DNA from: Cyathus striatus
Lineage: Eukaryota > Basidiomycota > Agaricomycetes > Agaricales > Nidulariaceae
Direction of reading: 5' to 3'
Assembly (NCBI GenBank): GCA_025738555.1
Contig: JAOVFP010000005.1
Coordinates: 682,001-746,000, forward strand
Length of the DNA stretch: 64,000 nt
The notes below the pieces were generated by a model that had not been told where the DNA came from, did no database searches, and saw only the letters and a list, made by a program, of their open reading frames with translations. Below are positions 34,337-45,430 of the stretch, piece by piece. The first letter of the stretch is position 1. Each line of letters begins with the position of its first letter. Position numbers and translations under genes: made by a program.

Positions 34337-36688
34337 CTAAAATAAATTTCTACACATATACAAATCGTGAGCAGGCGCAATATCCACGCCACATGCAACA
34401 TCATTGGGGCGCCGTAAGTCACTGTGTGTATTGATATATGGCGGGTACGTCACCGCCCCGATTGATCCCGACCAATCAAAGTCCACAAATTTAAATTTCG
34501 GTACTGATTTGGAATTGCTGGTTGGTTTTATCTCCAGCATAATATTCACGTCACGTATATCACCATGAACCATGCCATTTTCATGCAAATCTTCAAGAGC
34601 TTTCTGAATTTTCTTCTTCACCCCAGACCGGCCAAAAAGATCGTCAGCAGCTTCACGAATGCTTTTCCAATCGCGCTGCTCGAGATACTCCATCACAACC
34701 ATTATCCATCCTCCAGGGAGTACTTTCCATCCAAGCAATTTTGGAGCTAGTCCCTTCTCCGCCAACCATTCGTGAACGTCCTTTCCGTAACGACGAACAT
34801 ATTTGATAATGATGTCTGGAGATGAGCTGGTTTCCATGGTTTTCCCATAAAACATAAATACGGACTCGTAGTGTTTCTTTGGATTCTGAATGTATGTAAA
34901 TTCTTGTTCGACATCAGAGCCAAAAGGTTGGTAAGAAGTCGGGTATGGAAAATAACCTCGAACAAGTGTTTCTAACTCTTCTGGATAGGCTGAAGCAGAA
35001 ATCTCGCGAGAAAGATTGTTTGATTGCGTTGGACGAGAAGAACGACGAGGGCCTGATGGGACGGGCAATAGATTATTGGACGGAGATGTATAACGGCCGT
35101 TGAGAGTGTTAACAGCTATCATCGTAGCTGTTAGGTGCCTAGCCAGAGAAATGTATGCTGCTTCGTTGGAAGAATGAAAATCAAGCGGAATAGAAGAGAA
35201 CGCCTCCAAAGCGGTGCGATCGGTGAATGCAGCGCCGTTGAAAGTTATATTGGGCCCTAAAGTCCAGACTCGTAAGTTGAACGGACAATAAGAGTGATTG
35301 AGTATATAAGTATCACTCACCAACAACAGTTATAATAATACACGGATACAAATAACGTAAGTTATTTCTCTGATTATCGCCTTTGACCATGTAGTCGAAG
35401 TAGAACACTGCTTGTAAAATGGGTTCAGTGTGGGCTATACTGATTTCATTCTTTACCTCGATAAGGACTAGCGTATTATGTCCGACCGCTACGTGCCCGT
35501 CGGATGGATACTTAAACGTATTATGTATAACAGAATCTGGGTTGAGTTCTAGTCCCAACGCCCACAAAAGTTCTCGTACGTCCTCAGCGCGGGATTGTTC
35601 CTTGTCGTGAAAACGGTTCATACGCTCTCGGAGATCAAGAGCACATGTATACGCTTTCTCCGTTGGCTGGACGTATTCACAGTCATGCACGAATTGTGCG
35701 AATACAGGGTCAAGTAGCACCATAGGCAGACAGTGTTGCCGTTTCGTAGGACGTGAATAATTGAAATGTTCTTTCGACTTCCTCGCCGAATCTTGAAATT
35801 CTCGGAAGTATTTAAAGTTGCCAAGTGTGGATGGTCTAGGTGACTTGTCACTAGCACTAGAACTGCTAGTGATAGATTGCTCTGATTGTTCTAATCCCAC
35901 TTCCTCAAAACTGTCAGATCCTCGGGGAGATGTGACGTCTGACGCGGTGAAAATATTAGAAAATTTGACACTGAAGTTGATAATTGCGTACCTTCAGATG
36001 GAATCGTTACGAGACAATATATACGATCTGGATGCGTTGCTTTAAAGATTTCTGACAATTTCGCTGTAGAGTGCATGACCATATCTTCAGTGCGACCTGG
36101 AGTGACAGGACCACTCTGAGTCTCCACAGGAATGTCGACTTTCCAAAGCTTTATATTGCTTGTTTTTACATTCTCCAACTTATCTGAGTCAACCTCGGAT
36201 TTAATGAGTGTCCGGAGTTGCGTCACTGTCTTTTCATGTCGAATCTTAATCAAGTACATTGTAGCTGTGTCGTCTCCTTTAACGTAACAATTAATTCGGA
36301 GATCTGGTGCGGATATAAATCAGAATTTCCACTAAAATCTTTGTAGCTCACGGAAAGGTTTTATAACGACGTGAACGTTGTCGTTTTCGTTCTCGATATT
36401 GCTAAAGATCGCGGATAATCTTATCCTAGATTCTAAACAATCTTCATCACCGAGTCCGAGGTTGGCGATTGTCTCATCGTAGTTGTCGGACGTCGGAAAG
36501 GATACTTTCCACAAGCTACGCACATCTGGCTGTACATCATTATCGTCGTCAATGGTGCCAAAGTTGTATGCGTCTTTGATGGCTTTCTTTAAGTCTGAAA
36601 CAAATGCAGAAGGAGCGATTTCGATGGGCATTATGTTTTTTGGAGAATCTCCTAGCAAGCGGCAGTTGAGAGTGATAAGATTGGACAT
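34337..36688 (-). CDS. Crinkler-type effector-like protein: two header domains, PD-(D/E)XK-like domain, kinase-like domain
   Basis: Exons 36688-36352, 36303-35992, 35938-35321 and 35256-34337 sum to 2,187 nt (728 codons) with no stop. Residues about 1-110 form a ubiquitin-like Crinkler header (ITLNCRLLGDSP, LWKVSFP). Residues about 115-215 are a second, diverged header (RINCYVKGDD, IKLWKVDIP). The middle has DGHVAVGHNTLVLIEVKNE, which fits a PD-(D/E)XK nuclease core. The last 300 residues are kinase-like: IIIKYVRRYGKD (Lys), HGDIRDVNIM (catalytic loop) and FVDFDWSG (metal-binding Asp). Such header-nuclease-kinase proteins are proposed effectors in conflicts between organisms; activity here is inferred. 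Two truncated kinase paralogues lie at 43345 and 47551. Confidence 0.8.
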
Positions 36689-36799
36689 GAATGATTTAAT
36701 ATTGATGTCCAGTGCAAAACCGCAGCATGCCTTTATACGTAAACTGACTTCCTCACGTGAGAGGTCTGCTATTGTTCTGTAAGTTACTAAAAAGAACAA

Positions 36800-37339
36800 T
36801 CACATTATTTACCACGCGGGTAGTAAGTACTTAACACCAAACTGCAAGGACATACAATAACTTGCTTGATACTGGCACCTATACAACCCGATGTATTACT
36901 GGAAATAAAAACATTATTTACTATGTACTGTCTAATTACTGTGTGCGGACTCGATATTATTGCTCTTTACTTTTGCATTTATCTCCTGGCCAGGTTGTTT
37001 GCGAATTGCATTGTGTATGGGTTTTTCTCATCGAGGCACTCAGGATAAATTGCGTGAGCGAAAGTTCCTTTTAAGAATTTGTAACAAATACCTTGCTGTG
37101 GGATGTTGTCAGTCCGCGAAGATGATACTGTCTCGGAGGGAAGCGATATATGTATGTATCTGAAGAAGAGCGGGTAAGTAAATGAGACCGCAACAGATAC
37201 CGAAATAAGTTAAGTACTGAATTTAGGATATTCGTCGAATGCGAATGCATGAGCAACGCTCAACAACATCCTACTATGTGTCGGACTACATGCTTATGCT
37301 ATAGCTGATAGGCTGCATCTGACGGACACCTCGGCGCTC
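36800..37339. other. Intergenic, no gene seen
   Basis: This AT-rich stretch lies between the Crinkler-type gene (transcribed leftwards) and the left end of the DUF6589/helicase element. Short frames only. Confidence 0.5.
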
Positions 37340-37348
37340 GGTGCCGCA

Positions 37349-37475
37349 TAGTCCGGTAGGCCGAACCGTCTAAGACGAGATCACGCTTGCGTCACATGAC
37401 TGGCGTGGGGGTATCTCGTCGATAGACGGTCCGGTAAAACTCGTTGACGTTTTAGTATAGCGTTTCTTATCGTAA
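37349..37475 (+). repeat. Left terminal inverted repeat
   Basis: Pairs with 43256-43128. Within it CCGTCTAAGACGAGAT (37365 on) and ATCTCGTCGATAGACGG (to about 37430) can fold into a stem around a loop containing GTCACATGAC. The right repeat can form the corresponding stem. Confidence 0.8.
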
Positions 37476-37584
37476 CCCTCTCCTCCCTTCACCCCTCCTC
37501 CCTTCATCCTCCCTCCCTTTCCCTGCCCTTGTTCCCCCCTTATTCACTCAAAATACTGTTTGACATCTCTAAGAAAGCTCTGCA

Positions 37585-40483
37585 ATGCCTAGTAACAGCA
37601 AGAAAGCCAACAAGCCGCGCCAAAACCAACGTAACCAGGCTAGCACAAATGCTGTGCCATCAGGGCTCGCGAGCGACTTGGCCAACGCTACGGAAAACGT
37701 TCCAAATAACAGGGAGGGGTCTTTACTGGATAACGTTGGAGGTGAAGGAAGTTCGAGCACAGTGCAGGAGCCTTTGGCTGAATCTAGGTACGCTTGACCA
37801 GTTGAATTGGGTCTATCACATACTAACAACTTGTTTTTTAATCTAGTCATGCTGCTTCGGGTGCTGGGGCCAAATCACGAGCAGCTAGGAGATCTCTAGC
37901 TACGAAGGTCTCGGAGATTTTGCCATCTCTCAAGGATGCGTATATTAGTCCTTTCGACGTGGTCGGAGCACTTCTAGATGAAAACAATGTGGAATTTCGA
38001 GCCTATCGCACCGAACTGTATAAACCTAGTAATAAGAAGTTGTTTTCTATTCTTGATAATGTTGCTGCAAGTGGATATGGTCGAGACAAGTTGTTAATGT
38101 GGCTAAGGAGTCCTACTGGCGCTGGGCTATATGAAGACAAGATTGGAGAAGAAATGGATATGCTTCGTGACAAGTACAAGCTGAAAGGCTTAGGAGAAAT
38201 CACCCCAGAGTATATTGAAAACCGAGAAGCTGATACCTTTAGAGAGGATGCGCCATTTACAATGGGTTTATTACGTTGCGCTGCGCAGACAAAGCGGCAG
38301 GAGGAAGAAAACATAAAGAAGAAACCAGATCAGGTAACTATCGCATGCCCATTGGTACCATTCGTCATTTATATATATTCTTAACAGGTTTGTAATTCAG
38401 TTATGCGTCAGCTCCTTTACCAGCATTCCGGCCGCTGTCTTGGTTTCAGTGCTGAGTTTGGGCTATACCTGTGGGCCACTGGCTCTGCGCGCTCTACCAT
38501 TGATGCTATGCATTGTTGTGGGCTTTGTGTATGCTACCCATCGGTCTTTAACCATGTAAGGGCCCTTGTGACAGGGTGTATGTGCCTTGCCAAAGCTGTG
38601 GCCGCTTCCCCTCATGCTTTCTGCTATGATAACTTGAATCTCAGCACGTCAATTCATGTTGAGCAGCGCGGTTCGTCATCTACTCCAGGAAAGGTGACAT
38701 CTGGCACACTTGGGATTTTATACAAATTGCCAAATGCGACACGGGAAGTCATGGAACTGCAGCCAATTTTAGACAGAATGTGCAACCCAATGTATCGTGG
38801 TCTTGATTTCACAAAAGACCTTACATTATCTGATGAACAACTCGACTCCGTGTTTTATCAGTTCCGAATACACATTATTAAAATTCTCTTCAAACACTGC
38901 GATAAACTTGACAAGCAATACTACCAGTCGGAATCACTGCTGAAACATAAAGCACGTCGTCCACTCCCACCTGACCAGCGTACCAAATTTTACCCGATCC
39001 GAGTATCTACTCATGAAGAAGCATCGACAAAAGGAAATCTCCTCTATCATGATGAGGTGTACTTAAATATGTTGGAGCAAAAAGCAGAAGAGCTATCGAA
39101 GTGGTGTATCCTTAGTATAAACGACCAGCTTACTAATGCCCGCATTCGCTCTGGCCAACTCTTACGTGCAGATGATCTAAACAACTACTATCGACGGCTC
39201 ATATTTCAACTAGGCATGGGGCTTTTCCATGCCGTGCTCAATCTGGCATGGGCACTCTTACATATCCATCGAGGGACACTAAGTCAACAGGGTTCACTGA
39301 CGTACTGGTTTGCAATTCCCGAGAAGACCCGTCTCGGCGGGCAAAAGCCTGATTATCATACATTATATGCCACTCTCACTCAGATTCTTGAAGGGGTCGT
39401 TCTCTGTGCTTGGAAGAAAATTTGTACTGAAGACGGAAGCACGATTGAAATGTATGCAAAGTCGAAGCCAGCGCCTGAGGACCTTCATGACAAGGCTGGA
39501 GTGCTTCTTGAGGAGTACTTGACTCCACTTCCTCCATTGTTCTCTGCTGGTCAAAATACTGATGACACTGACAACTCCGATACCCTTGTATCATCATCTG
39601 GTAACACTGTTGTACCTCCTCCTGTTGTATGTGAGGGCCAAGTGGACCCTTTAAAGGATAAAGTCCATCAGAACCTACGTCTCCTTATGCGAGATACTCT
39701 CTATCTTTTGGAGCTTGTTTCTTCTATAAAGGATGGAGACTTTGGTCGCATTGAAGATATTTTACCCCACCTGGCAATGATATATCGTGGTGCTGGCAGT
39801 AACAATTATTGTACAGAGACACTCTTTATGATCCAAAACCTGAAGTATATATGGACACCAGAGCTTTCGTGCATTTCATTGCTATTCTGCAATAAACATT
39901 GAATAACCATACATATTTCACCAGAGATATTATGCGGGATATACTTATTGTAAATCCTTCAGGTATTCCTGGACACAACATTGCTACTGATGCTAACATG
40001 GAATACACAATTCGAGAAGTCAAGGTTTGTTATTTGTTCTAATCTAGTCTAGTTAATTTTTTCTTACTTAGTATTTAGGAACTAATCATTGTAAAAGGTT
40101 TACAAACAACATGGGATCAGGTTGGCGATGTTTCTGCTGCTATTGTATACATCAAGGAAATAAAACGGAAGATTGCGAACCAGTTGAACCTTCCCCATCA
40201 GAACAAAGGTCACTCTGATGTTGATGTCTCTCATCTTGTACAGCGAATTGCGAGCAGGGTGGAGGTTGAGAATATGCTGACCTTTAGACCAAATCGGACT
40301 GGTAATAATTGTGTTGCTCCAATTCATGACTTGCTTGAAGAAGGCTCCAAGAAATTAAAATCAGATTCCCTTAGCACGTTCAATACAAAGTTCAAAAACT
40401 TTATAGCAGGAATGGTAATTGAAGAAGAAAACGATGACTTGCCAGCATTTGGGCTTTCAGTCGATGAGATGGAAATTGAGTAG
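37585..40483 (+). CDS. DUF6589 family protein, 891 residues, candidate transposase
   Basis: Exons 37585-37787, 37847-38333, 38388-39868, 39925-40024 and 40079-40483 sum to 2,676 nt with no stop. Introns are 54-59 nt, and the first has a TACTAAC branch. The N-terminus is basic and low-complexity. The body matches the DUF6589 proteins common in Agaricomycetes: FCYDNLNLSTSIHVEQRG, KVTSGTLGILYKL, YWFAIPEKTRLGGQKPDYHTL and NPSGIPGHNIATDANMEYTI. Conserved acidic residues in YDNLN and ATDANMEY could belong to an RNase H-fold active site, but that is a guess. It is the only complete gene in the inverted-repeat element. A CT-rich tract at 37478-37540 precedes the start, as in many fungal promoters. 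Confidence 0.85.
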
Positions 40484-40507
40484 ACCATTTAATAATATAA
40501 AATTGTA

Positions 40508-43114
40508 TTATACATGTGCATTTCTTTGAGCTAATTCAGCTTCCCTGCGTGCCTTTGCCTCTATATGTGCCCTTTCCACTGCTTCCTGACGCCGATTTTC
40601 CTGGTCTAATTCAAATGCACTTTTATTTCTATCCTCTCTGCTTTGACAAGATGCTTGGAAGATGGTGTTTTTGGCCTCTAGATTCTGTATCTGTAGCAAT
40701 CGTCTTTGTGCCTCATTCGCATCAATCTGACCAAGAACTCCATAAGTTTGAGAGCGCTGATTAGAATCATTCTTAAAAGCTTCTCGAATACTTTCTGCCT
40801 GCTCTGCTATCTTATCCAATTTTCTTCGTTTTCGTTGCTCTTCTCGTTCCAGCTGTTTCTCTTCTTGTAACTGACTAACTTCCTGATCGAAATCATGAAT
40901 GACATTGAATATCAGGCCAGCCCATTTAGTCTCCCACTCTGCACTTTCACCTATGCTCAGGGTTACTTGCTGGTAGTTAACAATTTCAGATGGGTGAACA
41001 CGAGCAATGTTTTCAATCGCCTTGTCACTGAGGATTAGGTACTGGGGGCGAATAGCATGGTACTTGTCTTTTTTCCAGGTTTCATAGCGCCATTTAGCTA
41101 GTCGAGATGCCAGTGAAGTTCATTGTATACGAGGTAGTCGGTAGTGAGTGATACTGCCAGATGCACATTTTTCTGCTGATGGTACAGAATATGGTTTGCG
41201 ATGAGGATCTGATGGTGAGCTGGAGTAGATGATTCCAGTGAGCGGATCATGGTATAGTAGCTTTCCAGGAAAGTAGAACGAGAAATCAAAGGGGTCCAAG
41301 TGAGCAGTACTATTGCAGCAAAAGGGACCTGTAAATAATAGCGCTACAAAAGCATGAGATGATGTCACCACAGAGATTTGGTGTGAAGTATAGAGGAATA
41401 CCATTATCACTCCTGTCATTATTGTATGTCGCATATGTTTCTCGCAAACATTTATCTGAATTCTGAACCATTTTCAGCATGGAAATGCCTGTTCGTTCTT
41501 TTTTTGTGGTCTTTTCAGTAATTTCACCACAAATTGGTCGATCTGGATCAAGTGTTGGTTGTACAGTGTCTATCAAGCTCTCCTTCTCCAATGCGACATG
41601 CAAATCTACCTCCCTTGCCCATGATTCAAACATTAAAAGGAAAATGGATGGTGTAACGCCATCACGCCCACAACGACCTGCTCTCTGTAAGGTCATTGTC
41701 ATCTCTCTTGGTATTCCATACTGAACAACCCAATCAACGTCTTGGACATCTAAACCCTAAGGCAATGTTGAAAAAGACCAAGAAATAGAATCATAAATAA
41801 GTCGCACTGTAGATGCAGCTTCTGTTGCGTGTAGAATCATACATCTACCATTTGGATCACGAAAGTCGTTATATGTTTCTTTGAGATACTCATCCGACAT
41901 CAGGCTGAAGAATGTCTTCACTAAGCCTTTTCCACGCAACTCTGGTGCCAACCGGTTCTCTTGAAAGTTCTTAGCACCAATAGCGCTTTCAACGCTGTCA
42001 TGAAATACAATTCCCTTTTGACGGCAGTGAATGTCGGTACTTGGGACCAAGAGATTTTGAATTATAAAGTCAAGATTTCGAAAATCGCTCAAGGGCCCAA
42101 CGATCTCATGAGTTGCATATGCAATATTAGGGCGATTGCAAGACATTTTGATATCGCATAACCGGTCATCATTGAAGTGTAGATGTTGCTTGACAGTTGC
42201 TTTAATGTGATCTGGAAGAGTTCCTGAAAGTGCTGCAACTGAAACCTTTGATCCCAACTTCATCCGGAGCTCAGAGAGATGGCCCCAAGCAGGCCGAAAT
42301 GCCTTCCCCCCATAGAGATTGATGCCCGCGGTGTATATAGAATGGACTTCATCGACAAACAGAAATAAGATTCGCTTCAGGAAGTCGATTTTGTGGAGAA
42401 AACGCGATAGTCGTGGCCAATGGCCATTGTTGATGAAGAATTGCTTGGCCTGAACGACGAGAACTGAATAGGCACCAGTGTAAACATCCTATCCGGTGTA
42501 CCATAGAGTTTAGATGGTTTAAGCAATAGTAAAACTAGCACCCAGACCTTCCAAAGCTTCTGATCGTTAGGTGTTTCTTCATTTATTGCCAATGTAGAGA
42601 TGCCATATGACCGAAATTCGAGTACTTGCATCTCTTGCAGCTTCTTCAACGGAGATATGACAATAGAGATGCGATGTTGATGTAGAAGCACTGGGAGTAT
42701 CATGCAGAATGTCTTCCCAGATCCTGTACCAGCGTCAATGAGAGCATCCTTTCAAGTACAGAGAGCTATCGTTGCTTGAAGTTGAAATGCACGCGGAGTC
42801 TTCTTAAAGCCAGACACGATGAACATAGCTAGCGTCACCTTTAGACCAATAAGCTTCTCCCTCTCCTTGTATGAGTCCCAAAACTCCCCAGAAACAGCCT
42901 TATCTGCCGGTATATGGGTATTGTAAAGCTCTTGAGCTTCTTGAATGCTTGTGAGCACTGTAACATAAGCCAAAGTTAGTCTATTCATGTCAGTGAGGGG
43001 CTCATCGCATGTCTCCATCTTAATAAGAACACCAGCAAACTTAAATGAGTTGAGGACAGTGGAAAAGAACCAAGGGAACAGGGTATATTGTGCGAGCAAG
43101 GGAGGAAAGCGCAC
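40508..43114 (-). pseudogene. RecQ-like DEAH-type DNA helicase with two nonsense codons
   Basis: The frame runs from the Met at 43114 through introns 42489-42549, 41757-41807 and 41329-41368 to the stop at 40508. Motifs: Walker A AGTGSGKTF, the DExH box as DEVHSIY, SGTLPDHIK, and motif VI QRAGRCGRDG, as in RecQ helicases. A Cys-containing zinc region (LDPFDF nearby) and a long charged coiled coil follow to the end. TGA at 42752 and at 41120 interrupt the frame; both positions fit CGA (Arg) to TGA. The coding sequence is otherwise continuous, so loss is recent or the stops are suppressed. In the element the helicase could serve strand unwinding during transposition or repair (inference). Confidence 0.8.
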
Positions 43115-43127
43115 GCGACGAGGACAC

Positions 43128-43256
43128 GTAAGAAATGCTACACCAAAACCTCAACGAGTTTTACCGGTCTGCCTATCAACGAGATAGGCCACGCGCCCTC
43201 ACATGACAAAAAGCGTGATCTCGTTCCCAGGATAGGCAGACCGGCCCTCCGGTCTA
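43128..43256 (-). repeat. Right terminal inverted repeat
   Basis: Inverted copy of 37349-37475. ACCGGTCTGCCTATC (43163 on) and GATAGGCAGACCGG (to 43244) pair within the repeat. The stem sequence differs from the left end while the ability to pair is retained. Confidence 0.8.
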
Positions 43257-43344
43257 GGTGCCGCAGACCGTATTTTAAATAGGCAACAATACCGAGTAGT
43301 ACGTAAGCGTTAAATCACGTGCTTATAAACGCGTTCCTACTTCT

Positions 43345-44169
43345 TTGCATACAGATTCTCTTCTTACTATCTCTGGATGCGCATTGACTGATCGTCCCAC
43401 AATGGAAGCAATTTGTTCAATTCCTCTGAACTATCACCATTTAAATGAAGCAGCTTACGACTCTCTCGCCCGTCATCTTACGGCTTTGCGATTGGCTATC
43501 GATACGCTACGTGAACGTGCAGGCCAAACAGTTCCACCACAATTCATGCCTTCAGCAAGCCCTCCCTACGGATTTACACCATTTGTCACACGTATCTTCC
43601 CGTACCCAACCACATTCACAGCTCTTAACTCGGACAAATCATTATCCTTCACGTATCTTTCGGAAGTTGAAGGGCGACGGTACCTTTTTAGAGGACAAAC
43701 GGAAAGCGGTCGCAGTATTTGCATCAAGTTCGTACACCGATACGGAAAGGACGTCCATGAATGGTGCGCACGGCAGGGATTTGCGCCTGAATTAATCGCA
43801 TTTGAGAAGCTCCCTGGAGGGTGGTTTATGATCGTTATGGAATACCTGGATAAATCATGGGGCACCCTTTCCAATGGAACTTCTGACATCACTGTGCGAC
43901 ACGTATTTAAGGAACCGATATATAAGGCCCTCAACGACCTCCATCGAAATGGTATGGTTCATGGAGATATTGGCGATATGAATGTTATGGTCAAGAAAGG
44001 AGGGAATGCGTTTGTGCTCGTTGGCTTCGACTGGGCGGGTTTGGCCGAAAAGGTCACTTATCCATACATCAATGGTAATGATGCGATAGGTCGGCCAGAT
44101 GATGCACGTTATAGCAAGCCAATTTTGCCTCGACACGACATTCAGATGCTCGAAAGGGTGTTTTTGTAG
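43345..44169 (+). CDS. Truncated Crinkler-linked kinase paralogue, probable pseudokinase
   Basis: A single 274-codon frame that aligns with the C-terminal part of the Crinkler-type protein from the segment ALTDRPTMEA onwards. The headers and nuclease-like domain are absent. The ATP-anchoring region (IKFVHRYGKD) is kept. The catalytic loop reads HGDIGDMNVM (Arg to Gly before the second Asp), and the metal-binding motif reads LVGFDWAG, so the Asp is Gly. Both changes predict no phosphotransfer. It starts 89 bp right of the DUF6589 element end, so the missing N-terminus may have been lost with that insertion, though the left flank of the element holds no matching piece. Confidence 0.7.
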   Translation: MHTDSLLTISGCALTDRPTMEAICSIPLNYHHLNEAAYDSLARHLTALRLAIDTLRERAGQTVPPQFMPSASPPYGFTPFVTRIFPYPTTFTALNSDKSLSFTYLSEVEGRRYLFRGQTESGRSICIKFVHRYGKDVHEWCARQGFAPELIAFEKLPGGWFMIVMEYLDKSWGTLSNGTSDITVRHVFKEPIYKALNDLHRNGMVHGDIGDMNVMVKKGGNAFVLVGFDWAGLAEKVTYPYINGNDAIGRPDDARYSKPILPRHDIQMLERVFL

Positions 44170-44682
44170 GTAGAATGTGGGTGTTTAGTTTGTCTTAGTT
44201 CGTATGCTAGGAAGAAGTAGATACCTATATAATTGAACGCACTGGGGGTAACATCACTGTTCTTTTTATTTACTTCAGTTGTGGCATTATCACTTTGTTG
44301 CCTTACTTCCTTTACCATAGCCGGTAGCTTTTCCACTGGGTGACTGGCAGATTTTCTATTTATGTTTGTCTATTTCTCTGTCTTATCTTGTACTTCTAAT
44401 TTACGACGCACAATCAAATATGTCACTCGTTTACCGTACCACGCTGCGCCGAGGCACTCCATTCTCGTGATAGTTCTTACTCTTATGCATAGAGATTGGC
44501 TACTTCGTGTTTTCCTCCATTTTCTCTATAGGCGCCTGAGGTCCTGGACCTGGGACCGAGGCCCGGGGATTGAGTAGGTCTGTTTACATGTATATAAATG
44601 CTTGCCGCTGTTTGCTCTGTGTACGTCACAGTCGGACTTTCAAAATCGCTCGCGTCTACCGCTTGAGGCAACCTCACTATGG

Positions 44683-44870
44683 AAACCCGGAGCACCACGC
44701 TCAGAAGCATCAAAATATTTTGTGCTCCGAGCATCGGCTGCTCGGCAGATCGCTTATACCTTCGCTTAGATATGTATACTCGGGTCAAGAAATTCGGTAG
44801 TGAGTTGGATAGAAATGAACCAAGGAAATATGGTAGTGGGTAAGTGTTCTTATAGTTATGCATTATAAGT
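44683..44870 (+). repeat. Inverted duplication, left copy (partner 47345-47545)
   Basis: GGAAACCCGGAGCACCACGC through GGTAGTGGGTAAG...TCTTATAGTTATG matches the reverse complement of 47345-47545 at about 90%, about 2.5 kb apart. Confidence 0.75.
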
Positions 44871-45430
44871 ACATAGCTATACAGTTGTGGTCAGGCAGTA
44901 TGTAGTGAGTTTAATCGTGGATCGAACTCAGGACCTCTTGAATAGTGCGCAAGTAAATTTAGAACAGGATAATAATAGTGCTGTGAATATTAATAGCTTT
45001 CAAGAACAAGCTGAAACCGCGCTCCATTAATCGTAGTTCAAGGGGACACTTGCACTGGGCCAATAGGCATGGTAGCGACGTGGTTTTTCGGGCGCTTCAC
45101 GAGCAGCTGGCACTTACTGAGATCATCTTTGTGAGTGTGTTCATTCATGACCTCCCGCTCGAGCACTCATTTTATTCTTGATCTTAAACACGATTTATTC
45201 GCAGTGGCCAGACCTTGATCACACTTCGGAACTGGTTATGTGGATGGTACAAGGAGCTCAGAGAATTGAATGCTACGCATTCTTCTTCCTCCCTCCTGCA
45301 CCAGCACCCCGCCACCCCCACGCCAGCGCCGTGTTTCCCATAACCCACCCTCCTCCCTTTCGCTCTCACTTCACTGTTTCATTATCCTTTATGTTACTTG
45401 TAACTCAGCCGGTAGTTTTTTTCCTGTGAA
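44683..45430 (+). CDS. Hypothetical spliced gene fragment
   Basis: METRSTTLRSIKIFCAPSIG begins at 44679-44683 and runs to a GTAAGT donor near 44839. Coding-like blocks follow (RALHEQLALTEIIF before GTGAGT at 45132; WPDLDHTSELVMWMVQGAQR after CAG at 45204). The first block also exists inverted at 47401-47545. No family is recognised and the joins are tentative. 44170-44680 shows no gene. Confidence 0.25.

Larger units (their letters stand above)
37349..43256 (+). mobile_element. DUF6589-RecQ element: 5,908 bp, long terminal inverted repeats, 9-bp target duplication
   Basis: The left end TAGTCCGGTAGGCCG and the right end (reverse complement) TAGACCGGAGGGCCG begin inverted repeats of about 120 bp. 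These include ACGAGATCACGCTT, TATCTCGT, GATAG and CCGGTAAAACTCGTTGA in register. GGTGCCGCA is found directly outside both ends (37340-37348, 43257-43265). Inside are two convergent genes, DUF6589 (+) and a RecQ-like helicase (-), 24 bp apart. Long inverted repeats and a 9-bp duplication recall Mutator-like elements, but no MULE transposase is present. The DUF6589 protein is the obvious transposase candidate. Confidence 0.85.

Noticed and set aside
37300..43300. Mutator-like element proper
   Set aside because: The 9-bp duplication and long ends fit, but neither gene has MULE transposase motifs.
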